Source of the DNA: Adhaeretor mobilis
Lineage (GTDB): Bacteria > Planctomycetota > Planctomycetia > Pirellulales > Lacipirellulaceae
Direction: 5' to 3'
DNA length: 64,000 nt
Assembly (NCBI RefSeq): GCF_007741515.1
Contig: NZ_CP036263.1
Coordinates: forward strand, 5,629,178-5,693,177
Part shown: one piece after another, positions 1-7,981 of the stretch
How the letters are laid out: each line of letters begins with the position of its first letter
How positions within the stretch are numbered: position 1 is the first letter of the stretch
The notes under the pieces: generated by a model
Seen by the model: only the letters and a program-made list of their open reading frames with translations
The model's database searches: none
Told to the model about the DNA's origin: nothing
Made by a program: the position numbers and the translations under genes

Positions 1-1
1 A

Positions 2-1315
2 ATCGGCAGTCATATCGTCAGCATGACCCGCGTGCCGAGCGACTTGCTCGTCGTGCTCTGGCTGTGGCGCTGGTCGGAACAAGTTGATGGTACAGGAAAC
101 AACGAGGCCGACTCCTCGATGCATCTACCGTTGGTGCCGCTGTTTGAAACCATTGACGACTTGAAGCAAGCGCCCGACACACTCACTTCGCTACTGGCCG
201 AGCCTGCGTACCGCGAGTACGTGCGCCAGCAGGGCGACCGGCAGACCGCCATGGTCGGCTACTCGGACAGCACCAAAGATGGTGGGTACTTCTCCGCACA
301 GGTGGCGCTCCAAACTGGCCAGACCGGCCTCGCGGAAGTTGCCAAGCGCGAAGGCGTGGATCTCACCTTCTTTCACGGGCGCGGCGGCTCGCTCGGACGC
401 GGCGGCGGCCCGGCAGCCAAAAGCGTGCTCTCGCTCCCAACCGAAGCGTTCAACGGCACGCTCCGATTGACTGAGCAGGGAGAGGTGCTCGCCGATCGCT
501 ACGACAACCCAGCCATTGCGCATCGCCACCTAGAACAGCTCACCTGGGCAGTGCTCACTGCCGTTTCGCAAGATCCCACGCCACCGCCCGCCCAGTGGCA
601 ATCTTCCGTCGAGCAACTCGCCGAGTCCTCGCTCAAGGCGTATCGCGAACTGGTCGACCACCCCACCTTCGCCGACTTCTATCGCCAAGTCACACCGATC
701 AGCGCGATTGAGCAGTTGCCCATCGGTTCGCGACCTTCCAAACGTAAAGGGGGCAATCGGATCGAGGATCTGCGAGCCATTCCCTGGGTCTATTCCTGGA
801 CGCAGTGCCGTTGCCTGCTGCCCGCCTGGTACGGCCTGGGCAGCGCGTTCGAGGCGTATGTGGGCGATCAATTCTCTCGCTTAGAGTCGCTCCAGAAAAT
901 GCATCGCGAGTGGCCCTTCTTCGGCATCGCCATCGACAACTCCATGCATGCACTCGCACAAGCCAACATGAGCGTTTTCGCCAAGTATGCCTCGCTGGCC
1001 ACCGGCGTCGAGGAACACGAAGAACTCACCGAAGCGATCCTCAAGGAGTTCGAGCGCTCCCGCCACGCAGTCCTCGCCATCACCGGCAGCAGCCAGCTGC
1101 TCGATCGCATCCCCTGGCTGCAGCGTTCTATCAAAGCACGCAACGGCTACGTCGACCCATTGAACCTGCTGCAAGTGGAACTACTGCGGCGCGGCAAACA
1201 AGATCGTGTTAAACAAGAAGTCGAAACAGGCGATGACGACCAACTCAACCAGTGGGAGCACTTAACGCACCTGACGGTGAAAGGGGTTTCGACGGGGATG
1301 CGCACTACGGGGTAG
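2..1315 (+). CDS. ppc: Phosphoenolpyruvate carboxylase, C-terminal part (5' end outside window)
   Basis: Carboxylates phosphoenolpyruvate to oxaloacetate, an anaplerotic reaction in the cytoplasm. The reading frame is open from the first bases of the window, so the gene is cut by the edge; about 437 of the usual 850-950 residues are visible. Counting from the ATG at 23, GYSDSTKDGG lies near residues 79-88 and the catalytic glycine-rich loop GRGGSLGRGG near 119-128, both hallmarks of bacterial PEPC. The C-terminus GMRTTG* matches the family pattern of ending in TG. The ATG at 23 is internal, because the codons before it read IGSHIVS in frame and continue the conserved SMTR segment. A palindromic GC-rich repeat follows the stop codon. 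Confidence is high. Confidence 0.97.
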   Translation: MGSHIVSMTRVPSDLLVVLWLWRWSEQVDGTGNNEADSSMHLPLVPLFETIDDLKQAPDTLTSLLAEPAYREYVRQQGDRQTAMVGYSDSTKDGGYFSAQVALQTGQTGLAEVAKREGVDLTFFHGRGGSLGRGGGPAAKSVLSLPTEAFNGTLRLTEQGEVLADRYDNPAIAHRHLEQLTWAVLTAVSQDPTPPPAQWQSSVEQLAESSLKAYRELVDHPTFADFYRQVTPISAIEQLPIGSRPSKRKGGNRIEDLRAIPWVYSWTQCRCLLPAWYGLGSAFEAYVGDQFSRLESLQKMHREWPFFGIAIDNSMHALAQANMSVFAKYASLATGVEEHEELTEAILKEFERSRHAVLAITGSSQLLDRIPWLQRSIKARNGYVDPLNLLQVELLRRGKQDRVKQEVETGDDDQLNQWEHLTHLTVKGVSTGMRTTG

Positions 1316-1324
1316 TCTTATCGC

Positions 1325-1380
1325 GAAGCGGTCCCGTCTCATGGCCCAGGGTTGCCCGGCGGGCCGGGCTACCTTGGGTC
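1325..1380. repeat. GC-rich palindromic dispersed repeat, copy 1
   Basis: The stretch after ppc contains GGGTTGCCCGGCGGGCCGGG, able to fold on itself. It is closely matched at 3336-3392, including the leading TCGCGAAGC. Both copies are intergenic. It is probably an intergenic hairpin repeat; it could also attenuate transcription downstream of ppc. Confidence 0.6.
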
Positions 1381-1392
1381 TGAAGATACAAT

Positions 1393-1421
1393 TTGACCGT
1401 ATCACAATATTGTGATACACT
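1393..1421 (+). promoter_or_regulatory. Promoter with 20-bp perfect palindromic operator of the toxin-antitoxin operon
   Basis: TTGACC (1393-1398) and TACACT (1416-1421) are 17 bp apart and make a plausible sigma-70 promoter. The perfect palindrome GTATCACAATATTGTGATAC occupies 1399-1418, filling the spacer and entering the -10 box. A repressor bound there would block RNA polymerase. Type II antitoxins with XRE helix-turn-helix domains usually autorepress through such operators; assigning this one to the downstream antitoxin is inference. Confidence 0.75.
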
Positions 1422-1436
1422 TGGAGAGCGGCGCGG

Positions 1437-1826
1437 ATGCCACAAACAGAGTTGATATTCTACCAGGACGAGAACGGTACAGTGCCTGTGCGTGACTGGC
1501 TGCAAGAGTTAGAGTCGAAGGACATTGTCGCGGCTGACAAGTGTGTTGCCAAGCTCGGGCTGCTCAGTGAACGAGGCCACGAGTTGCGACGGCCTCACGT
1601 AGACATGTTGCGAGATGGCATCTTTGAGTTGCGCATTCGACACGGGAACGTCAATTACAGGATTCTCTACTTCTTCCACGGGAAGAACGTGGCGATTCTG
1701 GCGCACGGCCTGACGAAAGAAGCAAAGGTGCCGAAGCAGGATATCGAGCGAGCACTAGAACGCAAAACAGCATTTGTGAAAGATGCCAAGCGTCACAGTT
1801 ACCAGGAGGACAATAATAATGGCTAA
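1437..1826 (+). CDS. HigB/RelE-family toxin (phage Gp49-like)
   Basis: Predicted ribosome-dependent mRNA interferase of a type II toxin-antitoxin system, 129 residues. The pattern of an N-terminal strand (ELIFYQDENGTVPVRDWL), a helix with LxxLGLLSERG, then IFELRIRHGNVNYRILYFF and a C-terminal helix rich in Lys/Glu is typical of the HigB/Gp49 branch of RelE/ParE toxins. The toxin gene comes first and overlaps the antitoxin by 8 bases, the usual HigBA order. The start ATG lies 15 bases after the promoter -10 box, so the leader is very short; GGAGAG at 1423-1428 may serve as the ribosome site. Appears intact. Confidence 0.88.
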   Translation: MPQTELIFYQDENGTVPVRDWLQELESKDIVAADKCVAKLGLLSERGHELRRPHVDMLRDGIFELRIRHGNVNYRILYFFHGKNVAILAHGLTKEAKVPKQDIERALERKTAFVKDAKRHSYQEDNNNG

Positions 1827-2133
1827 GACACGCGACGCAATGAAAATCATCGACAAGATGATTGGTGACGACCCGGAAAGACGGCAGAGGATTGCCGAGG
1901 CTCGCACCCAGTCAGAAATTGCCCAGATGGTTTACGACGCCCGGCACGCAGCTGGACTAACGCAGAAGCAACTTGCAGACTTGATCGGCACGGGCCAATC
2001 GGCCATCGCTCGGCTAGAGGATGCCGATTACGACGGGCACTCACTAACGATGCTGCAACGGATCGCCAAGGCACTGAACTGCCACATTCGGCTGAGCATG
2101 GTTCCCAACGACCCCCAGCCGCAAGTGGCGTGA
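1819..2133 (+). CDS. HigA-type antitoxin, XRE helix-turn-helix
   Basis: Antitoxin and autoregulator of the preceding toxin, 104 residues. Residues about 35-90 form an XRE/Cro helix-turn-helix: ARHAAGLTQKQLADLIGTGQSAIARLE. The ATG at 1819 is preferred over an in-frame ATG at 1783 because AGGAGGA (1804-1810) precedes it at good spacing and homologues start with MAKTRDAM-like sequence. It overlaps the toxin stop by 8 bases, suggesting translational coupling. Probably binds the palindrome at 1399-1418. Confidence 0.88.
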   Translation: MAKTRDAMKIIDKMIGDDPERRQRIAEARTQSEIAQMVYDARHAAGLTQKQLADLIGTGQSAIARLEDADYDGHSLTMLQRIAKALNCHIRLSMVPNDPQPQVA

Positions 2134-2205
2134 GTTGGTTGCGTTTACGCAGACAGGTTTTCCGTGATCTTTACCGTGATCTTGCCACACCCTACGGAAC
2201 TATTC

Positions 2206-3216
2206 TTACTTCACGGGCAGACCGGCGCTAAACGTCAACTTTTTTCCATCGGGAGAGAAACTCGGATCCTTGAGCGAACGGTTCGTAGGCTGCTGCGGTA
2301 GCAGGCTAGGAGGAGACCAGTCGTTCGGGTTGATCGAGTAAATCTGCGAGCGGCCATCTCGCTGAGGACATACGGCAGAAAATAGGATTTGCTCTCCATC
2401 AGGACTCCAACACAGCGCTGGAGCAAAAGCACCGATGTAGCGGATCTTGTGGCCCTGCTTAGCTCCGCGGGCATCGACGATCGCTAGCACGGTTGTGTCA
2501 TCAAGCCTCGCTTGGAAAGCAATTTTCTTTGAATCAGCCGACCAAGCAAAATTCCAGTTGATGTACTGGTACGGGCTGCTCGGATCGTCCAGCAACATTC
2601 GCTTCTCCTCGCTGACGGTGTCGTAGATCACAAGATTTTCGCTCAACCCATAAGCAACGCTCTCACCGTCGGGCGACCAAGCGGTGCCCCAGCCTTGGTT
2701 ATCGAGCGACTCCGTTGTGACCTTATCGCCACTAAAGTCCATCAACAGAACACCTTTGCCAGATTGCGTGTAGGCTAGTCGATTCCCCCCGGGAGCAAGC
2801 GAGGGCATGACGCCAGCTCCCAGTATCCGCGGCTCGCTCCCATCGGCATTCACGATGCCGATCTTTCCAAACTTGACTCCCGACTCGTCACCGCCACGAC
2901 TCGTATCAAAGACAATGCGTTTGCCGTCGCGCGACCACTCCGACGATCCCTGAAATCTATGATCGGGAACATTTCCTAGGAGGCGCATTTGAGAACCGTC
3001 AGGCTCGGCGATGAACACCTGAGAGTTGTGTTCTTCCGGTTCTCCTTCGATAACATCTTGGGTTTGCTGGGCCTGTAGGGGCGGGGCACTGAGGAGAAGG
3101 CTAAGCCAGACGCAGACACACGCAATATTCGGCAGCATGCCGAGAGGACCAATAGAAGAGCGGACAAGTCGTCTCGTGAGTCCCATGAAGTAGCTCCAGG
3201 TGCAAGGCTGACTCAA
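2206..3216 (-). CDS. Exported TolB-like beta-propeller (PD40 repeats) protein
   Basis: A 336-residue exported protein of unknown role. A hydrophobic segment at about residues 25-48 ending APPLQAQ looks like a signal peptide; ATG codons at residues 11 and 27 of this frame are alternative starts. The rest holds repeated blades with WSPDGE, FSPDGKK and WSADSKK motifs, characteristic of WD40-like PD40/TolB propellers, and segments such as PRILGAGVMPSL. It lacks the N-terminal domain of true TolB and has no pal/tol neighbours, so calling it TolB would be wrong. It is transcribed toward the toxin-antitoxin pair, leaving a convergent intergenic gap. Confidence 0.8.
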   Translation of the reverse strand: MSQPCTWSYFMGLTRRLVRSSIGPLGMLPNIACVCVWLSLLLSAPPLQAQQTQDVIEGEPEEHNSQVFIAEPDGSQMRLLGNVPDHRFQGSSEWSRDGKRIVFDTSRGGDESGVKFGKIGIVNADGSEPRILGAGVMPSLAPGGNRLAYTQSGKGVLLMDFSGDKVTTESLDNQGWGTAWSPDGESVAYGLSENLVIYDTVSEEKRMLLDDPSSPYQYINWNFAWSADSKKIAFQARLDDTTVLAIVDARGAKQGHKIRYIGAFAPALCWSPDGEQILFSAVCPQRDGRSQIYSINPNDWSPPSLLPQQPTNRSLKDPSFSPDGKKLTFSAGLPVK

Positions 3217-3335
3217 TATAGATGCTTCCCTCTATTCGCCACGGTACCCGCGCTCGGTGCGCGATGTCAATGACATGCGCGCCGGCGTGACATTTACCTA
3301 CGTGGATTCAGCAAAACCCGTCGCGTTTTATCGCG

Positions 3336-3392
3336 AAGCAGTGGCGTCTCCTAGCCCGGGGTTGCCCGGCGGGCCGGGATACCCTGGGGCGC
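3336..3392. repeat. GC-rich palindromic dispersed repeat, copy 2
   Basis: Second copy of the element at 1325-1380, with TCGCGAAGC followed by GGGTTGCCCGGCGGGCCGGG and CCCTGGGG. Differences between the copies mostly fall outside the palindromic core. Confidence 0.6.
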
Positions 3393-3434
3393 CACGGCAC
3401 ACGTCGTGTTTACGCTGAAAGCATTACGTCGAAC

Positions 3435-3560
3435 TCACGAAAACCACTTCACGAATCCTACCAACAGCATCGTAAAGATGCAGAACAAGATAAGGTGCCA
3501 CAGGCACCCAGGTCCGCCGGTGAAGTCGGGTTTGTAGACAGTATCGTAAATGGGGTACAC
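3435..3560 (-). CDS. Possible 41-residue membrane protein
   Basis: A short minus-strand frame starting at GTG (3560) encodes YPIYDTVYKPDFTGGPG followed by a convincing single membrane helix (CLWHLILFCIFTMLLVGF) and a short basic tail. The composition is protein-like and unlike the surrounding repeats, but no ribosome-binding site was identified and the frame is open further upstream into an inverted repeat. It may be a small membrane protein or the remnant of a larger gene disrupted by the repeat at 3591-3695. No function assigned. Confidence 0.35.
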   Translation of the reverse strand: MYPIYDTVYKPDFTGGPGCLWHLILFCIFTMLLVGFVKWFS

Positions 3561-3590
3561 GGCTGTTGACTCATTCCGTGGAGTTTCAAG

Positions 3591-3695
3591 TAGGGTCCGC
3601 TGTGCGGACCAATGGGCATGGTACGAACTCGTGGTTTCTTAGCAATTGAATAAAGGTTGCCGGGCGAGTTTTATCGGTCCGCACAGTGGACCCTA
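3591..3695. repeat. 105-bp element with 20-bp terminal inverted repeats
   Basis: TAGGGTCCGCTGTGCGGACC (3591-3610) and GGTCCGCACAGTGGACCCTA (3676-3695) are inverted copies with one mismatch, separated by 65 bases. The right arm supplies the stop codon of bioF (TAG, complement of 3693-3695). The size and termini resemble a miniature inverted-repeat element, but no transposase is nearby. Confidence 0.6.
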
Positions 3696-4883
3696 CGCCT
3701 TCCCCAACTCTTCCATCAACCCATCAACCATCGCCTCGGTATGAGCCGTCGTCAGACTCAACCGTAACAACGATTGTCCTTCAGGCACGGAAGGCGGACG
3801 GATGGCGGGCACCCAGTAACCTGCTTCGCGCAACCTGCCGGCCAAGGCCAGTGCCTGCTTGGCAGAACCGATGCGGATGGGAATGATCTGGCTCGCCGAA
3901 GGCGTTACGTCCCAGCCTTGCGCGGTGAGCCGCTCGCGCAGGTCACTCGCCTTCTGCAACAATAGCGCTCCGCAATGCGGATTGGCTTCGATTATATCCA
4001 GTGCCGCCAGTGCCGCGGCGGAATTTGCAGACGGGTGCGCAGTTGAGAACACGAAACTCCGTGAACGATTTGCTAACCACTTCACTAGCGACTTGCTACC
4101 GCACACCAACCCGCCTGCCGAGCCGAGTGCTTTGCTGAGCGTGCCCATGCGAACGACCGGTGCAGACTCCGCATCGGGAATCTCGTCGGCAATGTGTTCC
4201 CAGAGGCCTCCGCCCCCTCCCTTGCCTACACGGTTCCCAAACACACCCAGCGCGTGGGCTTCGTCGATCAGTAACATGGCGTCGTATTTTCTGGCGAGTC
4301 GCACGAGCTCTATCAGCGGGGCCAAATCGCCATCCATGCTGAACAGCGTGTCGCTGACGATCAGCCGGCGGCGAAATCCACCACCCGCAGCAAGCAGCGT
4401 TTCCAACTCGCTCATGTCGCAGTGGGAATAGACGTGCCGCTCTGCTCTGGAAAGCCGGCACCCATCAATGAGACTCGCATGATTGAGCGAATCGCCGTAG
4501 ACGCAATCGCCACGATCTACCAGCGCCGGCACCACACCAACGTTTGCAGCATAGCCACTGGTGAACAGTAGCGCCGCCTCAGCGTTCAAGAACTCCGCCA
4601 AGCGAGCTTCAAGTTGCTCGTGCAACGTCGAGCGCCCACAGATCAACGGGCTAGCCGCGCGACCGACGCCCTGTTGCTGGCACGCCGCCACTGCCGCGCT
4701 GCCCAAACGTGCGTCGCCAGCCATGCCGAGGTAATCGTTCGAGGCAAAGTTTACGCAACCCGCTGACAAAGGACCGGTCGTCAGCGGTCCCGCCGCTTCC
4801 AGCCCCGCAGGCAATTCGCGCAGCAGGTCGCTTATCTTGAGTTCAGCGAGCGACGTGTCAATCCAAGCAAATGGGTTCATCAC
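3693..4883 (-). CDS. bioF: 8-amino-7-oxononanoate synthase (BioF-like AONS)
   Basis: PLP enzyme of the alpha-oxoamine synthase family. AONS condenses pimeloyl thioester with alanine in biotin synthesis. 396 residues, normal length. IDEAHALGVFG near 206-216 holds the PLP-ring Asp, and GTLSKALGSAGG near 247-258 carries the Schiff-base lysine (about K251). NHASLIDGCRLS near 134-145 and FSTAHP are also family features. The related enzyme KBL shares these motifs; the sequence and length favour BioF, but no other biotin gene is in view. The stop codon lies inside the arm of the inverted repeat at 3591-3695. Confidence 0.88.
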   Translation of the reverse strand: MMNPFAWIDTSLAELKISDLLRELPAGLEAAGPLTTGPLSAGCVNFASNDYLGMAGDARLGSAAVAACQQQGVGRAASPLICGRSTLHEQLEARLAEFLNAEAALLFTSGYAANVGVVPALVDRGDCVYGDSLNHASLIDGCRLSRAERHVYSHCDMSELETLLAAGGGFRRRLIVSDTLFSMDGDLAPLIELVRLARKYDAMLLIDEAHALGVFGNRVGKGGGGGLWEHIADEIPDAESAPVVRMGTLSKALGSAGGLVCGSKSLVKWLANRSRSFVFSTAHPSANSAAALAALDIIEANPHCGALLLQKASDLRERLTAQGWDVTPSASQIIPIRIGSAKQALALAGRLREAGYWVPAIRPPSVPEGQSLLRLSLTTAHTEAMVDGLMEELGKA

Positions 4884-4916
4884 CCCAGTCTACTTGGGAA
4901 ACTGTCCGATTGAATC

Positions 4917-4992
4917 GGGTAGCCCCGACACTTCTTCCTTGCCTGCTTGATAGAGTGACTACGCGAAACACCGAAAAAGTGTCGGTGCTTCC
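4917..4992. repeat. Dispersed inverted repeat, CGACACTT family, copy 1
   Basis: GGGTAGCCCCGACACTTC (4918-4935) and AAAAAGTGTCGGTGCT (4974-4989) are inverted arms. A related element with the same GGGTAGCCnCGACACTTC opening occurs at 32272-32355. Both lie just upstream of minus-strand genes (bioF and lgt). Confidence 0.55.
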
Positions 4993-5042
4993 CGTCTTCT
5001 CAAGAGATTTGAGCTGTTCGTGCGGGGCAACGGACATCAGGA

Positions 5043-5087
5043 CAAAAAAGAACACTCCCATGCCACTAACGAGCGACATGGGAGTGT
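5043..5087 (-). terminator. Rho-independent terminator, minus strand, with no recognised gene before it
   Basis: On the minus strand ACACTCCCATG (5087-5077) pairs perfectly with CATGGGAGTGT (5062-5052), an 11-bp stem, followed by TCTTTTTTGTC. This is a canonical intrinsic terminator. Its upstream side (5088-5355) contains no gene I can name, only a coding-like but interrupted minus-strand frame. Confidence 0.6.
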
Positions 5088-5092
5088 CTTCA

Positions 5093-5340
5093 ACGGCGGT
5101 GTGGAACTGGGCAATTCCCGGAGGGATTGCTCGATGGGGATACCATGAGAAATCACACCACACGTTTGGGCCGTAGGTGATACGGCCGCCTGGAATGCTT
5201 GGATCTAGGAAATCTGCGAGAATCTCAGAAACTTTTCCGAGGCATCATGTTGGACCTTTAGTTCGCTTGACCCGCTCTTGTAGTCCTTCTACTTTGAACT
5301 GTTGGCAGTCTACTCTGCTGGCAGATAAGTCGATTCGACG
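5093..5340 (-). pseudogene. Interrupted coding-like stretch upstream of bioF
   Basis: Between bioF and the divergent gene at 5356 the minus strand reads as protein-like sequence in one frame, interrupted by a TGA at about 5244-5246: first CQQFKVEGLQERVKRTKGPT*, then LGKVSEILADFLDPS and ITYGPNVWCDFSWYP. No start codon or ribosome site is evident. It could be a degraded gene or the tail of a short transcript ending at the terminator at 5043-5087. No family recognised; weak evidence. Confidence 0.25.
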
Positions 5341-5355
5341 CCCCCTTGGCCCAGC

Positions 5356-6075
5356 TTGGTTCTATCCGTGTCCAACCCTCCACCAACTGAGCCCAACTCT
5401 CCGAGCAAGTCGCATCCCACGTGGCTGCTCTTGGCGGGAATTGCTCTGGGCGTTGCGATCGGTGTCAGCTGGGCGATAGCTTGGACACCAAGTATCGAAC
5501 AGCAGACGACCCAACTCCAAGCTTCGCGAAACGAAGCTCTCCTCAGCGACGTAACCACTGCCAACGTGCAACCCCAGCCTGAGTGGTCGCCTGCGGATGT
5601 CGTGCAGCAGCAAATGGAATCGCTCACCGCCAGTCGCACCGATCCCTTGGCAATTCGCAATTGCTTTGCGCTCGCTTCGCCCTCCAACCGAATGGCGACG
5701 GGCCCGCTCGAGCGTTTCGCCGCGATGGCATCCGGTCCCGGGTATCGCCCGCTGATCGACGCGCGCTCGTATCTCGTGGGCGATGCTGTCATGCGAGACC
5801 ATAGCGCCGCCGTGTTGGTAACGCTGATCACGCACGACGGCGAGCCCTTCTCCTACCGTTTTTTCCTTTCGCAACAGCCGCCCGTCATGAAAGGAAGTGC
5901 GCCAAAGGAAAGCAGTCCCGACATCAGCGGTGGCACGCCATCAACAGCCGATGGCCCACAACCAAACGCCGACTGCTGGATGACCGACGGCGTTGTGCGA
6001 GAGCTACCGCCGGTACAGCGATCGCCAGCCCAGCCTTCCCCTTCTGCTAGACCCAATTCGGGGTCCAGCGCATGA
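5356..6075 (+). CDS. Membrane-anchored DUF4864-like protein, upstream of sigma operon
   Basis: 239 residues. An N-terminal membrane segment (WLLLAGIALGVAIGVSWAIAW, about 23-43) is followed by a linker and a domain with AIRNCFALASPSNRMATGPLERFA, LVTLITHDGE and CWMTDGVVRE. This resembles the DUF4864 pattern (FALASP..GPLERF, then CWMTDGV near the end). Function unknown; that fold is NTF2-like in related families. Start may be TTG 5356 or GTG 5368. Its TGA stop overlaps the ATG of the sigma factor (ATGA), so the two are probably translationally coupled and form one operon with the anti-sigma factor. Confidence 0.75.
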   Translation: MVLSVSNPPPTEPNSPSKSHPTWLLLAGIALGVAIGVSWAIAWTPSIEQQTTQLQASRNEALLSDVTTANVQPQPEWSPADVVQQQMESLTASRTDPLAIRNCFALASPSNRMATGPLERFAAMASGPGYRPLIDARSYLVGDAVMRDHSAAVLVTLITHDGEPFSYRFFLSQQPPVMKGSAPKESSPDISGGTPSTADGPQPNADCWMTDGVVRELPPVQRSPAQPSPSARPNSGSSA

Positions 6076-6716
6076 CGGCCCGAGATTCGGAACTCTCCAC
6101 CAATGACGAAACGGCTGACGATGGTGCGCTCATGCAGCAAGTAGCCCAGGGCTGCGAGGCTGCACTGGCCGAATTATACGACCGCCATTCGGGCCGTTTG
6201 TACGGAATATGCCTCAAAATTCTCCGTCGTCCTGCCGATGCGCAAGCTGCTTTATCCGACATTTTCTACGAAATTTGGCGTCGGGCAGATCGTTTCAATC
6301 CAGAGCGGGGGCAGGTGCGTACCTATTTTACTACCCTAGCTCGCAGCAGAGCCATCGATCGACTCCGCTCGGATAGTACTCGGACCAATCATGAGCGAGA
6401 GTACTCCCGCGAGTCGAGTGAGGAAAAAGGACAGCGATCCCAGACACACGATCCGGTCCAAGCAGCCATAATCGACGAGACCATGCAGTTTGTTCGCGAG
6501 ACCCTTCGCGGTTTGCCTGAAGACCAGCAAACCTGCTTAGAGACGGCCTACTTTGAAGGATTAACTCAGCAGGAGATTTCCGCCCGCCTGGGACTGCCGC
6601 TGGGAACCGTAAAGACGCATATACGCGGCGGGCTCGAAAAGCTCCGCCAAGCGGTGAGCGCTTTTGAGGCGGGAACGCACTTGGAACCCAAGGTAACTAC
6701 CAACAAGCCTCGTTAA
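6072..6716 (+). CDS. ECF RNA polymerase sigma factor (SigK-like)
   Basis: 214-residue extracytoplasmic-function sigma factor. Region 2 spans about 25-95 (ALAELYDRHSGRLYGICLKI, AQAALSDIFYEIWRRADRFN, RTYFTTLARSRAIDRLRSDS) and region 4 about 140-195 (LRGLPEDQQTCLETAYFEGL, TQQEISARLGLPLGTVKTHI). The next gene encodes a zinc-binding anti-sigma factor, the usual SigK/RskA pairing. The start overlaps the upstream stop by four bases. Its target promoters are not identifiable here. Confidence 0.93.
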   Translation: MTARDSELSTNDETADDGALMQQVAQGCEAALAELYDRHSGRLYGICLKILRRPADAQAALSDIFYEIWRRADRFNPERGQVRTYFTTLARSRAIDRLRSDSTRTNHEREYSRESSEEKGQRSQTHDPVQAAIIDETMQFVRETLRGLPEDQQTCLETAYFEGLTQQEISARLGLPLGTVKTHIRGGLEKLRQAVSAFEAGTHLEPKVTTNKPR

Positions 6717-6741
6717 TAGAGACGACACGACCTTCAACCTA

Positions 6742-7668
6742 ATGAATTGCCAAGAGTGCCAACCACTGTTGATCGACTCCCTGCTGGGCGACCTATCGCC
6801 TGAGCAAGCGAGTGAGATTGCGCACCACGTGGAAACGTGTGAAGCGTGTGCGTTGGAATGGCAACTCGTGCAGCGTGACTTCTCGCAGTTGGCTGAGACG
6901 AGCGAACCGGTCGATCCCCCCACGGATCTCAAGGCACGACTGCTCTCCTCATTGCCTGTTAAATCGTCGCCAGCAAAACCGTTGCCTGCTAACGAAGGCC
7001 TGACGATCGTCGCCGACGTTCCGCCCACAGCACCCGTCGTGGCATTCGGCATGTCCGAGGCGCTCGATGAGCCGGTTGACTACAACACGTTGGCATCGGA
7101 TGCTCACCGTGCCGACGGCGCTGGCTGGACGAAGTTTGCGCTCTTGGCGGCAACGCTGGCTGGTGTGTTGCTTGGCGGTTGGGGAGCGCAAGCCATTCGC
7201 TCCACGCTTGCTGAGGCAGCGGCCGAGAGAGCCGTCGCTCAGTCACGAGCACAAGCCGCCACGACTTTGGCTACCACAATGCAGGCCTCACGACGGCTGA
7301 CCGACCAAGCAACTTTGCGCAACGCTGCCTTCACTTCGGCAGAGAGCCCCAGCCTAGTTGCCACACTCAGCTGGGACGTGCTTTCCCAGCAATTGCACTT
7401 CCATGCCGTTGGGCTGCCAGCTAAGCCCGATGATCAAACCTATCGCTTATGGCTGATCGACGATGTCGGTCAATGGGTCGAAGCCGGCGATATTCTTGCT
7501 AGCTCGGAAGACGACCCGAGCGTGTACCGGCTGCTTGCCCCAGCTCCAGAGCACGAGCACCCCTTTGTGGCAGCTGCCCTCGCGCTCGATTCCGCCGAAT
7601 CACCAGACCTCGACAAGCATGGTCGGGTAATCTCCCAAACCCAATTCGGGCCTGCTGCGGGTGAATAG
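6742..7668 (+). CDS. Anti-sigma factor, zinc-finger N-terminus and RskA-type C-terminus
   Basis: 308 residues. The N-terminal 45 residues form an anti-sigma zinc finger: CQEC, then HHVETCEACA with the HxxxCxxC signature. A single membrane helix (about 130-152, FALLAATLAGVLLGGWGA) follows. The outer part contains AAGPxx-style RskA/DUF2337 features: LSWDVLSQQLHFHAVGLP, YRLWLIDDVGQWVEAGDI. It is expected to hold the preceding sigma factor at the membrane and release it on proteolysis, but the trigger is unknown. Spacing of 25 bases to the sigma gene suggests one operon. Confidence 0.9.
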   Translation: MNCQECQPLLIDSLLGDLSPEQASEIAHHVETCEACALEWQLVQRDFSQLAETSEPVDPPTDLKARLLSSLPVKSSPAKPLPANEGLTIVADVPPTAPVVAFGMSEALDEPVDYNTLASDAHRADGAGWTKFALLAATLAGVLLGGWGAQAIRSTLAEAAAERAVAQSRAQAATTLATTMQASRRLTDQATLRNAAFTSAESPSLVATLSWDVLSQQLHFHAVGLPAKPDDQTYRLWLIDDVGQWVEAGDILASSEDDPSVYRLLAPAPEHEHPFVAAALALDSAESPDLDKHGRVISQTQFGPAAGE

Positions 7669-7981
7669 CCCTATTTCCTTCCGAGGGGGGAAGGCTAGAC
7701 GACCGAGGAATCCAGTCTCAACTTGGGTTTGGACCGCAAATTCTGACAGATTGGCTCCAATGCTGAGACACCTGTCGAAATGACACGAAATGCGACTCTG
7801 TGCTGCCTTGAATTGGTTATGCTCGCCCCCCTCGACGGCCCGCGAGAATCTGTTATTCTGTAGGGCTCGATTTTGCGCGGGCTCATGCTTGTAGGCATAG
7901 TCCTGAGCACGCCCAGAATTCCGTCGGTTCGTAGCACCGCAGCCACTAAACAAGTCACCTGTAACCAGTCGTAAGAATATC
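7669..7981 (+). other. Leader region of rplU, no gene seen
   Basis: About 310 bases without a convincing gene. A short hairpin (CCTTCC/GGAAGG) follows the anti-sigma stop near 7678-7694 but lacks a T tract. The rest presumably holds the rplU promoter and leader; no known ribosomal-protein leader motif could be recognised by eye. Confidence 0.4.

Noticed and set aside
2206..3216. TolB of the Tol-Pal system
   Set aside because: Only the propeller is present; the TolB N-terminal domain and tol/pal neighbours are missing.
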